Assembly (NCBI GenBank): GCA_027604685.1 | Contig: JADHYX010000019.1 | Coordinates: 1 to 64,000 of the forward strand | Direction: 5' to 3' | Source of the DNA: Lobulomyces angularis | Lineage: Eukaryota > Chytridiomycota > Chytridiomycetes > Lobulomycetales > Lobulomycetaceae | DNA length: 64,000 bases | Shown here: in pieces, positions 10,698 through 21,481 of the stretch | Layout of the letters: the number at the start of each line of letters is the position of its first letter | How positions within the stretch are numbered: position 1 is the stretch's first letter | Made by a program: the position numbers and the translations under genes | Notes under the pieces: model-generated | The model's input: the letters and a program-made list of their open reading frames with translations, nothing else | Databases searched by the model: none | What the model was told of the DNA's origin: nothing

Positions 10698-12050
10698 ATG
10701 CATTTAAAAACACCAGTTATAGAATTGCCAAGTAATGGCTTAAATTTAAATAAAGTGTTTTTAAAATTAGATAATCTTCAACCATCTGGGAGTTTTAAGG
10801 TATAACAATAAGAATTTTACTTTTTTGCAAATGTATCTACTAGCTTCCTCCATTTACTTAATTTCTTCCATTTATTCAATTTTAAACTCTGTGATAGATT
10901 CGTGGAATATCGAACTTGGTAAAAAAAGCAATTGAAAAATTACCAAAAAATCAGCCTGTAAAATTCCTGGTCTCTAGTTCAGGGGGAAATGCTGGTATAT
11001 ATCTTGTTTATGAATCTTCATCTATTAAATCACGTTATCAATTCTTCATTTATTACAGGAATTTCTACAGCTTATGTGGGATTAAAATTAGCCATACCTG
11101 TCAAAGTTTTTGTACCAGTTACTACAAAAGAATTCGTGATAAAAATTTTGCAAGCTAATAAAGCAGATGTGCTAGTTGGTGGTGAATCTTGGGTTGAGGC
11201 GAATGAACAAGCATTAGGATTTTTTAAAGCAGCACAACAAGAATTTGGAATTGGTTTTTAACTATAAATCAAATTTTTATATTCAATTTTTCTTCATTTT
11301 TAATTTTTTAAATACAGGTTCATCAATTTTTGTTCATCCATTTGACCATCCAGGTACTTTTTAAATTGTTTGTTTTGTCTTAAATATCAAGATCTGTGGG
11401 AGGGCCATTCAACATTGATTACTGAAATTGAGGAAAAGATCGATTTTGTAATTGTGTCGGTGGGAGGAGGTGGTCTCTTATCTGGTGTGCTGGAAGGATT
11501 ACGTGCAAAAAATAGCACTGCTAAAGTTATTGCCGTTGAAACAAAGGGTTCAGAATCTTTCAACAAGCTGTAAGTTTTCGTTTAAGATTTTAAATGAATT
11601 TTTGTAGTGTAGAAAATGAATTTAATTTGACTTCTATTGAGAATATTTCCAGCATAGGTGGGCTTATTTTACAAAAAGGTTTAGTTAAGCTACTTACTTT
11701 TTCTAGCGACTTCACTAGGCGCGAAAACTGTAACAGAAAATCTAATTCATAGTTGTAAAAGCTACGGTACTGAAAACATATTCAGTGTTGTTGTTGAAGA
11801 TAGATTAGCTGTTCAAGCTATTTCAAAGTTTGCAGATGACTTTAAATTTTTAGTGGAACCAGCTTGCAGTGCTTCGCTTTCTTTAGTTTTACTGAAGGAA
11901 GGGGAAGAAATTTTAAAAGAGAAAGTGTTTAAAAAAATAAACTTTACTGAGAAAAAACTGAGTGAAAGTAATATTTTAGTGGTAGTTTGTGGTGGTAACT
12001 CAGTAACTCTTAAAATGATTACTGAATGGAAAACTCTGTTTAATCTGTAA
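10698..12050 (+). CDS. SDS: PLP-dependent L-serine/L-threonine dehydratase
   Basis: Converts L-serine to pyruvate and ammonia, or threonine to 2-oxobutyrate, with a pyridoxal phosphate cofactor. About seven exons join to roughly 320 residues. The PLP lysine lies in QPSGSFKIRG (joined across an intron). The substrate/carboxylate loop is SSSGGNAG and the phosphate-cup glycine loop is SVGGGGLLSGV. VEPACSASLS and VVVCGGNSV match the family metal and C-terminal cofactor regions. Landmarks FVHPFDHP and LWEGHSTLI correspond to the mammalian SDS/SDSL and yeast Cha1 type rather than the ACT-domain biosynthetic threonine deaminase. The start MHLKTPVIELPSN corresponds to LHVKTPI in animal SDS. It converges with 7TM-A. 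Confidence 0.92.
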
Positions 12051-12261
12051 TTTTAATATAAAGATCCATTTGGAAAAATAAGAAATTGAAGTTTAAAAGT
12101 TTAAAAGCTTGAATTTTAAAAGTTTGAATTGCAAATGAAAATTTCAGGCAATTAAATTTTTAATTTTAGAAAGTAAACTGCGTTTTAAAACAAAAAATTT
12201 GTAATATAGTTGTAGTACTACCATATTAAGTATGTAGTAAAATATGTAAATAAGCTATCTC

Positions 12262-13452
12262 TTAGCCAAATATTCCTAGGCTGTTGGTAGTAACAATGAT
12301 TTTCTCATTAACTGGGGATGAATTCTTCGAAAATGGTTTTTTTACATTAGTTTTCTTTATTTCTCGCGAAAATAAAGTTAAGAGCTGGAACGAAATATAT
12401 ACATGAATGACTGATATTTCACTCACTATAAATGCTAATTCACTTCCAATATCAAGGTAAACGAAACAACCTACAAAAGTTCAATATTTTTTAATTTTAT
12501 ATTGCTTTTTTTTGTTACGATACTTACCTAAAAGGTAACAGATTATTAACACAATATCTACGACAATTAAAGACGTCAAAGTTGTGATTAATTTTTTTTC
12601 CATTTTTTTTAACGCAACAGCTTTAGTTGCCACTATTGATTCTGAAAACTCTCCACTTGTAGTGGCAGCAATAGATTTTTCATTGTTATCACACATACTT
12701 TTTCTGCTGGTTCGTGAAGAAGAATTACTGATGTTTTGTTGATTAACTTTTCCATTTGTCATAGTTTTCACATTAATTAATGTAGTTACGACCATGTGAA
12801 TGTTCAAAGTATACTCTACAGCTGTATAGATTTGAATGCATCAACTTTTTATTAATCAAAACATTAACTTACTTACAACCCAGAAAGGATGAAATGCCCT
12901 TAGCACTAAACACAGCACTTTATTTGTATTTTCAAGGCAACTGTAAATAGCCACTACTAATGATAACACTATTTTGGTATTGAGATACTTTTTTCTTTAG
13001 TTAATACTTACCTACTGTGAACACACACATTGAGTCAAGAATTCCGCCAGAAACTGACTTAGGCAATATTAATTGAATGTGTCTATACCGATCAATAGTT
13101 CCCAACGCTACAGTGCAGTAAGATCCGTATACTAAACAAAAAAAAATATGAAATTTTTTGTTTTTTTGTTATTACATGTTGCAGTTGACATCCAGTCTAC
13201 AATTTTGGTAATTATATGCAGGTCATTGTCATATACTGGAAAATGATGATAAACTAAGAGTTGTCGAGGTATGTGTAGACACTGTGTTAATGCTATCGCG
13301 GAAAGGGCTGAAAATCTGTATATACTCTGTTTTGATGCATATGTAATCTTAACCTTGTTTTTGCAGGAGAGGTAAACTCCAAACAAAAGAGATATTAGAT
13401 TCAGAAGTAAGACGATGCATCTAAGTAGAGTAATCTCAAAAAAGAGATACAT
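12262..13452 (-). CDS. Seven-helix receptor-like membrane protein (7TM-A)
   Basis: Joined exons give about 330 residues with seven hydrophobic segments. TM1 is LRCIVLLLNLISLLFGVYL. TM2 is SALSAIALTQCLHIPRQLL. TM3 ends CTVALGTIDRYRHIQLILP, with a DRY triplet at the cytoplasmic end as in rhodopsin-class receptors. TM4 is VVLSLVVAIYS, TM5 is YTLNIHMVVTTLI, TM6 is LTSLIVVDIVLIICYLLG and TM7 is SELAFIVSEISVIHVYISFQ. A Ser/Asn-rich loop joins TM5 and TM6, and a polar tail follows TM7. Introns fall after TM3, within TM4/5 and after TM6. The same plan, and detectable sequence identity, appears in 7TM-E (62480-63659). No NPxxY or other TM7 class signature is present, so the receptor class is open. A role as a G-protein-coupled receptor is inferred from topology and the DRY motif. 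Confidence 0.72.
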
Positions 13453-13923
13453 TAGTCTATAGCTAAGCTAAACAATTTATTACAAAAAATTTGTGTTAAA
13501 AACGTTCATTTGGAAAGGAACATCATTCTGGAAGCAGGATTTTGAGATACTCTGGACATAACATAAATTTTATTCACTAAATGGGAAATCTATGTAGCAG
13601 TTAAGGATATAAGATAGCAGTTCTGAAAAAAAGTAGTACCAGTTAATTTCATCAAAAAGGAATATTTCAAGTGTTCTAATTCTTCCTTACTCTTCAAATT
13701 TTATTTTTTACACTTTATATTGACCAAAAATTTATCTATTTAAATATTAAATGGGTTATTTTACCATTTAAACTGAAGTTTCAGTTTTAGGAGATGCCAT
13801 TAATTTTTCTTTCCTTTTTCAAATATCCACAAAGTTACACATTAAACCCAAAAAAAAATCAAAGATTCAAAATATCAGAATCTGTAGCCAGATTGTCCTT
13901 TTATTCCATTTTTTAAGATAAGT
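13453..13923. other. Divergent intergenic region
   Basis: This 471-bp spacer separates 7TM-A (minus) and CEP44 (plus). It holds the 5' regions of both and nothing else I can support. Confidence 0.4.
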
Positions 13924-16163
13924 ATGCAGCATTCGACTGGCGATATAAAGAATAACTTAAGGAAACTTCAACTACAGTTGAAGAGTGTGAAGTATAATCA
14001 ACAAGTTAATTTTTCTGGGTTAGTTGTTAGTAAACACTATGATAATAAATCAAATGCCAAAAACAAATTTGATATTTAATCTTTTTTTTTATTTTTTATA
14101 TTCATTACAGTCTTTCACAGGGTGATCCTGGGGAATTTTTACCATTAATACATCACATACTGTTAAATTTTTCACCAAAAGTTTCGAATTATTTTTTACA
14201 AAAGGACTATCAGTTATTCCAAAAAAACGATAAAAAATTTTTAGAGTTAACGTTTATGCTATGTAGAAACGAGTTTCAGTTTAAACCAAAACTGAGCCAA
14301 AAACAATTTTTTCAATTTGGTTTTGCTGAAGTCAAAATATTTTTTTTATTAGACTTGATTAAATTTTGTAAGGGCCTAAAAGAAAACATCAAAAGAAAAA
14401 GTAGTAATCAGAATTTATTAATTAATAGTAACAATTCAAACGAAAACCATAATAATCAAAACAGCGATTCTAATGATATTTTGGAAAAGGAAAAATTTGG
14501 AAGTTACAACAGGGCGATTGAAAAGGAAATAATTATTAATAATTTAAACAATCGAGGACTAAAAAATTTGAAGAAGAATTTTTTTGCGGATGATTTCAAC
14601 CGAGGTGAGAATAAAAATCCTGTCGAAGGGAATATCAAAGTTTTTCATGAGCATTTTTCGCCAGAGCGGTCGGCTTTATTCAAAAGATGTATAATTTATG
14701 GTTCTTATAACAAATAAATCTAATGATCTAATTTAGCACTGCAGGAAAGTGTGTTACAGGTTAAAACAAGCAATGACAATCGAAATTTCACAAAAAAATT
14801 AACAACAAATCGAAAATTTTATGATCTACCACTGCAACAATTTAGGGATTCAGAAAGCATATTTAACCATCCACCTCAAAGTAGGTTAAAAAACCAATCT
14901 CCAAATTTCAGTTCCAACCTTGAAACTGACGAGCATGAAATGATGCAGGATTTTTCAGTTATTAATGATGACATTAATAATTCGCTTCATGAACCATTAA
15001 TTAGCCAACCTCTGCCTAGTATGAAACCGAGCAGGATATTGACCAGGGACATTCACGATTTAGCTGCAAACATTGCGGAAGTGAACTTAAACAACAAAGA
15101 CATTTTTTGTAGCAATGAAACACCATTTAATACATTCCATTATAATAAAAATCACTACATAAACGAGAACGATTCCTTAAATAGTGAAGAAATTAATCGT
15201 AGCTTGAATAGCATCAAAAATGATTTAAATAACACAAACAATCAAAGTTTCAATCATAAATACGAATTTGATACAAATACCCCCATTAACAACTCTAAAG
15301 GCTCGGTTTTATTTGACGCAGATATTAAGAAAGATGAGGAAGTAGGCTCCAAATTGAAGGATAAATTACAAAACGTATATATTTGATAATCTCGGTATTT
15401 ATAATATTTTTTATTTTTTCTTTTTATTTTTAGAACGAGAATAAGGAATTGTTGGGAAGAATATCAGAAATAGAAAATAATATAAGAAATATGTTTTGCG
15501 ATTTTAATTCTAGGATTGAGAAAATTGAAGTTGCGCTAACTGTTAATGAAAAAAAGAATTTTCTTTTGGACCTTCCTTCCTCAGCGGAAAAAGTTGCTAA
15601 ATCTATAAGCAATCAAACACCAACGGAGTTCAGCAATGTAGAAAAGGGACTGTTTAACAATAGAGAAAAGTTATTGGTTGAGAATGTGAATGAAAGGACT
15701 CCACCAAGATCTTATTGTGAACATACAAAGAATGAATATCACGAGAATTTTTTAAACCCCGTTGAGAAAGTGTCGGATGAGATTTTGAATGAAACAAATG
15801 CTGGCTCAATTTTATCAAGAGTTGAGGGTAATTATCATGAAAACTTTGAGAATAGCGTATTTATATTTTTTGATTTATGAAGCACAAGGTTCATTCATAA
15901 ATGTGTTGGAGCCTGTGAACATCGAAGTAACCGATAAATTTGATGACAGAAATTTAAATAATGGGGTTGTATTCAACAATGTGGAAAATAGTATTGAACA
16001 AAGAAAGCAAGTGAAAGGAAATGACAACGAAGGTGTTTCTCTAAAGAGAATATCTGAAGAAACTCATAAAAATATTTCCGATAGTCTAAACTGCAAAAGT
16101 GAAGTTCTTATTAGAAGTATAGAAGAAAAGATTCAACGAGCAAGAGAAAAATTGAATGTTTAA
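13924..16163 (+). CDS. CEP44: CEP44-like centrosomal/centriolar protein
   Basis: CEP44 acts on the inner centriole wall and in centriole-to-centrosome conversion in animals. The N-terminal domain is clear: TGDIKNNLRKLQLQLKSVKY, then LSQGDPGEFLPLIHHILLNF, then PKLSQKQFFQFGFAEVKI, matching human TGDLKRSLRNL...GLIKGDP...LTKKQFIQCGFAEWKI. The remaining ~500 residues are Asn/Ser/Glu-rich, with coiled-coil propensity near NKELLGRISEIENNIRNMF and in the last 40 residues. Exon joints at about 14013/14110, 14690/14736 and 15376/15434 are in frame. The joint around 15828-15885 is uncertain: the simplest in-frame intron would be only 28 nt, so a sequence error or an unusual intron is possible there. Confidence 0.85.
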
Positions 16164-16488
16164 TTTTATTCGATAATTAATTTATTGTAATATTTAATTT
16201 TTGTATTAGTAAGTAAACTGGAAAATAATTATTTTGGCTAAATATGCTCTAAAATTTAAGTGAAATTTTATTTTATCTTTTGTTGAAAAAATAATTACGG
16301 TAACATTTATGATAGTTATGCATAAAAGAAAAAATAAATTATTGCTGTTTCAGTTGGGTCGCTTTAAATTAAGCGATATATTACATTTAGTTTCTATTAT
16401 TCTAGTTACAATAAATAATTTTCATTTCATACTATTATATGTTTTAAACAAAAGGTATCTGGTGGATTACCATCAAAACAATTTTTTG
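16164..16488. other. Convergent intergenic region
   Basis: This 325-bp spacer separates the 3' ends of CEP44 and NOM1/SGD1. A short open frame at 16309 has hydrophobic AT-driven composition and is not supported as a gene. Confidence 0.4.
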
Positions 16489-19400
16489 CTAACCAAAAAT
16501 TGTTTTTAGATATTCAATTCTTAATTTAATTGATTCCAAAGTAAAGTTTGCAAAAAAGATACTGAAGAAACCACCAACATTGACAACTTCCTCACCATCA
16601 ACTCTTTTAATTTTTTTACGAAAAATCTCGTTTTTAACGTATTTATTAAAAAAAAATCCCAAGCCATCCAAAAAATTATTATTGTCCATATCTTCAACAT
16701 TATCCAAACTCCCTTCAATTTTTTTTCTTTTTTTGGAATTTTTTTGTATGTTTTTTTGTTGTAATTCATTCGACTTAACAATTTTTTTGAATGTTGCTCT
16801 AAATTTAAGTTCGTTTTTATTGAAGAGAAGCAAACCAAATAATATTCTTAAAAAAAGAATCTGTTGATCATTTAGATCAGTAAAATCTAACACCTGATCC
16901 AAGTTAATTAAAAATATCACTAAAATTGACTCACCTTCAAAACAGTAAAGTCAACACTCTCATTAAATATCAAATAAAAAGTCATTCTGCTTAAATTATT
17001 AATTAAAGACACGTTAATGTCTTCTTTTTCTTTTAAAAGTTTTAATTGATCCCATAGTGTAAATCTAAAAGTTATTTTAAAAGAATGGCTTTTTAACAAA
17101 AATTTCTGCAACACTAAAGTATAGTAAGGATTATAGACCTTTTCCTTTAAACATTAAAAGAAAATAAACAGTTAAAAGTTATTAATTTTTACTTGGGCAC
17201 AGCAATGAAGTAAGACTTTGACTATTTCTCTTTGTTGGGTTGCATTCAGATTCACTCTACTTAATCTATTAAACGCATCTACACAATCCTAAGAAAAAAA
17301 ATATTAAAGAACATGAAAATAATAATTAATTCAACCTCACTGCTCATTAAAACAATAAAGATGCTTCTTCTAACATCAGTATTCATTCCATGTGCCCTAG
17401 CTAGCATTTCTAAATCTCCAACATTTTTAGAGTTTTCCATCTCTTTTACAAAATTCTCCTCTCTACCAACCCAAGCGGCTCCGACAACCCACCATTTTCC
17501 TTTTTCTGGGACATCTCTTATATCTTTTAAAGTAACTCTTAAAGGCTCTTTAAGTCCTCTTTTTTGCAGGAACTTCAATAACTTTTCTGTCTGTAAGATA
17601 TTAGCCAAACCATCTGCTTTTTGCTTCTGTTTCTTATTGTTTTTTAGGTTTGTAATTGTTTCAACCATGTATTTTGCCCTCGGACTTTACAATGAATAAA
17701 AACATTAAAAATATCTGTTTTGATTACTTTACGATAATTCTTGCACTTCCTTCACTGTTTTTTGAAGGAGCACCACAATTTCTTTCACAGCCGTTGGATC
17801 ATCATTACGTAATTTGGAACCACAAACTGTAGAGAAAAAGAGCAATAAAATTTTAAGAAAAATTTTTAAAGAATTGTAAAATAATACTTAAAAAAAAAAA
17901 ATTAGTTTAAAATACATACTCTTCAACATCCGTAATAAGTTTTCAATATCTAATTCATTTAGTCCGCTTTCCAAAAATAATTTTATTAAATCAATTAAGA
18001 GGCTGCTATTAATCAAGTTGAAGTTGTAACAAAATGTAAATAAAGTAACTAAATTCGAACTTTTTTTTTTTGAATGCTCAATTTTTAGTGATAAGTCATT
18101 AGCTGCATTGGAATCACCACCAACTTCGTTCTTGTTTAGCACATTTTGAGTGTTCAGATAAAAATTCCTCTCTGTTTCAAAAGTTTCAATCAACTTTTGT
18201 ATAAATGTAGCAGCAAATTCATTTCCAATTAAAATTGTCAATGAACTAACGAATGCTGCATGTAGACAATGAAAACTGTCCAACAAGTTCAAAGAGGGAT
18301 CACTGATTTGATTCAGAATGTTGTTTATAATTTCAGAGGTTACCTCTAAAACAAAACAAAAAAATTAATAAAAAAATATTTAAACAGAAAGCAAAAGAGT
18401 TACCATTTCTTGTATTATTTCTTAGTATAACCTCAACTTCATCAACTATGTTTCCTATATTCATATCACTTAATTTATTTGATAGTCCAATTAACTGCTT
18501 TTTTACTTTAATGTTTGTATCAGTAGTATTTGAAAGAGAGGCGGATTTTAATCGCAGATGCGGTGGAACATACTTGTTTTGAGAATCAATGAGTTTAACT
18601 CTGTTCTGTTCATTTTTGCCTAAGAAATGGCTATTCGTATTCTCACTCAATGCAATATTTACATCAGTGGATCGCTTTTCGTCTTCAACTGATGTATCTG
18701 TATTATAATTATCAGAAAAATTTTCGTCTTCTTCAGCACTGTTACTATATTCTCCAGAAGAAAAAACAGCATCATTATCGACACTATTACCTTCTTCCTC
18801 GTCCAAATTTTCCAAAAAATTAAGGGAATCACTTAAACTCATTTTCTCCTCTTCTCCCACTTGAGATCCTTCAAAATCATCCGAGTCTTCTGCAATACTT
18901 TGGTCACCAAATTCAGTTTCATCTAAATCACTTCTTTCCTTGTCTCCCTCTTGATATTCACTTGAAGAATTCAAGTTTCCAGGTAAGGTTAAGTCTTCAA
19001 ATAAAACTAGAGAAAATTTGATTAAGAAACTATTAAAAGAGAATGCAAAAAAATTTGGAAACGTACAATCTAATCCGTCATCAGCAAAATTAGAAGGTAT
19101 CTTTCCAACTTTTTTTAACTTCAATTTTTTTGCATACATCTTTATCAATTTATCATCTTGCTCGAATTTTTCCTTAGACGTGTTTGCACTGTTATAAAAT
19201 TTACTTTCTCCAGTCAACAATTCATGAAAATGTGGATTTTGCTTTTTTAGTGTTTCCAATTTTTCATTATTTGAAATTTCTCTTTTCTTTTTTTTCTTAT
19301 TAGGCTCAGCTATCCTGTCGCGCTTTTCTGACTCACTTTCCAAGTGGATGTTGCTCTTTTCCAGTTTCGCTGTTTTTTTAATGTTTTCTGAAGGAAGGAC

Positions 19401-19583
19401 AGTTAACTTACTTTTACCGGTTTGAAAAAGGTTCAATTTTTGTTTTTTTAACTTTCTTTCTTCCTTTCTTAAAGCTTTTCTTTTTAACGACTTTTTTGAG
19501 AATCCTTTGTAATTAAACCTACTATCGTTCGAGTCTAACTCAGAGAGTTGGCTGGTCAAAGAGGAAGGCAGAGAAATGCTCAT
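16489..19583 (-). CDS. NOM1: Nucleolar MIF4G/MA3 protein NOM1/SGD1
   Basis: A ribosome-biogenesis factor of the small-subunit pathway. The protein starts MSISLPSSLTSQL, then a basic region (KKSLKRKALRKEERKLKKQK), then a long Asp/Glu/Ser-rich acidic segment. The family hallmark YVPPHLRL introduces the MIF4G domain (KQLIGLSNKLSDMNIGNIV onward). Later exons carry RARAHGMN-type and DVRRSIFIVLMSSE helices at the MIF4G end. The MA3 region follows (YTLVLQKFLLKSHSFKITFR then LSRMTFYLIFNE) and the protein ends LRIEYLKTIFG. Total is about 860-880 residues, usual for the family. Introns of 45-70 nt separate at least seven exons. It is divergent from the KIAA1143-like gene. Confidence 0.88.
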
Positions 19584-20542
19584 TATTATCGCTACTTAAA
19601 ACAGAGTACTGTTTGATTGAATGTAAAATGGGATTTTGAACGTAGTTACTTGATACTCTTAGTGGCTGCAATTATAATTTCTACTCTTAAGATTTGGTTT
19701 CCAAATTAACGAAAATTCGCTTAAAAGTAATGACGACTGAATGAAGTTGCTTTATTTATCTTTTAAACAGAAATGATAATTTTATTTACAAAAAAAAAAA
19801 AAAAAAATTTCCATCTAAATTTTCATACAACTTTCAATTATCACCCTATTAGTTTCACAATTAAAATAAAACATAATGAATTGGTTTTCTTTTCCTAAAT
19901 TCCTTACTGTACTTCCACATAAAAGTTTTTTAAAGTGTATGATAACTTTTGAATCTTCTGGAATTTTATCATTTCTATAATAAAAATCTATTAAATTTGG
20001 TAATTTTTCCCAGTTTTATAAATTGGTTCCAATAAAATTAAATTTCTAATAAATTTTCAAATTTTGTTTTGAATGGCATTACTTGAAGTAGTTGCAAAGT
20101 ACTACCTAAATTTTCAGTTATAAGGATCAGATTATATCATCATAGTTAAATTATTGTAAATCAATAGGAATATTTTCAATTTCAATTCTTTTAGCTTACG
20201 AAGAATCAAACTAAAGTCTTAATTTTACTTTTTCATAATTATAATATTATTTTATAGTTGTTTTGCAGTTTCATAATCTATGAAAATTCAATCAACTCTT
20301 ATAGTTGTTGCCTAGTGTTTAATCTGTTTTTAAATAGATTTTAAAGGCACCACTTTAGCTTCTCTTTCAATTTTGACTGGATTGCCCATCAGATGAGGTG
20401 AGGGAACGTGGCAACTCACACTGATTTCAACAATACCATTTCTAAGTCTTAAACCAATTTTTTATTCAATTATATTTTATATTCCTTTTTGTTTTTTTCT
20501 TTAATTTTCACTTTTTTTTTATGTTTGTGCGACAGTATTGAA
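19584..20542. other. Divergent intergenic region with a minus-strand coding-like patch
   Basis: 959 bp of mostly AT-rich sequence. On the minus strand at about 20330-20460 there is a protein-like open stretch (GLRLRNGIVEISVSCHVPSP, then HLMGNPVKIEREAKVVPL) ending in TAA at 20330-20332. It has no start codon and would run into the 5' end of the next gene, so it is probably a remnant or chance. A 14-base A run lies near 19790. Confidence 0.3.
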
Positions 20543-21042
20543 ATGGCTACACGAGGAAAAAAATCATCATATCAGTTTCGACAAAATTTAAGTTTTCAGG
20601 CAGATACACCTAATTTTTTAAAAAAGTTACAAAATGCTGAGGATGAAAAGAAAGTAACAAAACCAAAAGAAGAAGCAAATCCAAATGTAAATGACGAACT
20701 TCCATCCATAGAAATAGGAAAATCTGGCATCAGTGAAACTGAAGCAAAGTTATTTCTAGAATTACAGCATGGTGCGTAAAATTTTCAAAAAATTGCATTT
20801 AAATGGCCTCTTATTTAGAAAGTGATCCAGAAAAGCGCGGTCTAAAACGAAAGGAGCTTGAAGATTTCAAAAATTTAAGAGAAGATGAAGAAATCGATTT
20901 AAAAAAAAATCAAATTTGTGAAATTGGCAGCAATTCAAAAACCAAAAAGGCTAAAAATGCAAAAAAGCCGGATAAAAATATTTCCTCAAAGAAAATAAAA
21001 AATTCAAATCTACTGAGTTTCGGAGATGAAGAAGAGGCGTAG
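20543..21042 (+). CDS. KIAA1143-like protein (DUF4604)
   Basis: Two exons join at CAG CAT G / AA AGT GAT to about 144 residues. The start is MATRGKKSSYQF and the end is IKNSNLLSFGDEEEA. The family, including human KIAA1143, has an N-terminal aromatic-Pro-FL motif (here DTPNFLKKLQ) and a very conserved C-terminal IKNSxLLSFxxEDE. The central region is Lys/Glu-rich and disordered, with a basic stretch (KKAKNAKKPDKN) that would suit nuclear import. Function is not well defined in the family. The upstream ATG at 20489 only adds T-rich leader codons, so I chose 20543. Confidence 0.8.
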
Positions 21043-21481
21043 CTGCAAAGGTCTTGTTAATGCTATTGGCTATGTAGATTTATTTCTTAAAGGTTAGGCA
21101 GCACCTTTAAAATGTTTGATTTATATTTTAGTTAAATTAGAATGTAAAAATAGTTTTTAATATTTCCGGTAATAGATATTGAATATAGGTAATATATGGT
21201 AAATAACTGGAATATTTTTGACATCGAATTTACTATCTACGAATAAATGATTTTTCTTTTAAGTTTGGTGGATAAAATTCTTTTATCAGCTTTTAAATAC
21301 AATTAAAGCATTCAAGAGTTATCCTCAGCTAAGAAATTCATCAGAAGAAGTCATGCTATTCTATCACAATTTTCAGGAACACATATATAAAATATTGTTG
21401 GTTTTTAAATACTACAATTATACATATTTAAAACTCCGCAATTTTTGGAAAGTTTAAACATAAAAAATAAAACTTACTGGA
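21043..21481. other. Intergenic region upstream of CFAP57
   Basis: A 439-bp AT-rich spacer between two plus-strand genes. No gene or element is supported. Confidence 0.4.

Noticed and set aside
16309..16509. 66-codon plus-strand frame between CEP44 and NOM1
   Set aside because: AT-driven composition of Phe, Leu, Ile and Asn, no domain, and it overlaps the NOM1 3' region on the other strand.
17313..17699. 128-codon plus-strand frame opposite NOM1
   Set aside because: It is the antisense shadow of the well-supported NOM1 MIF4G/MA3 exons.
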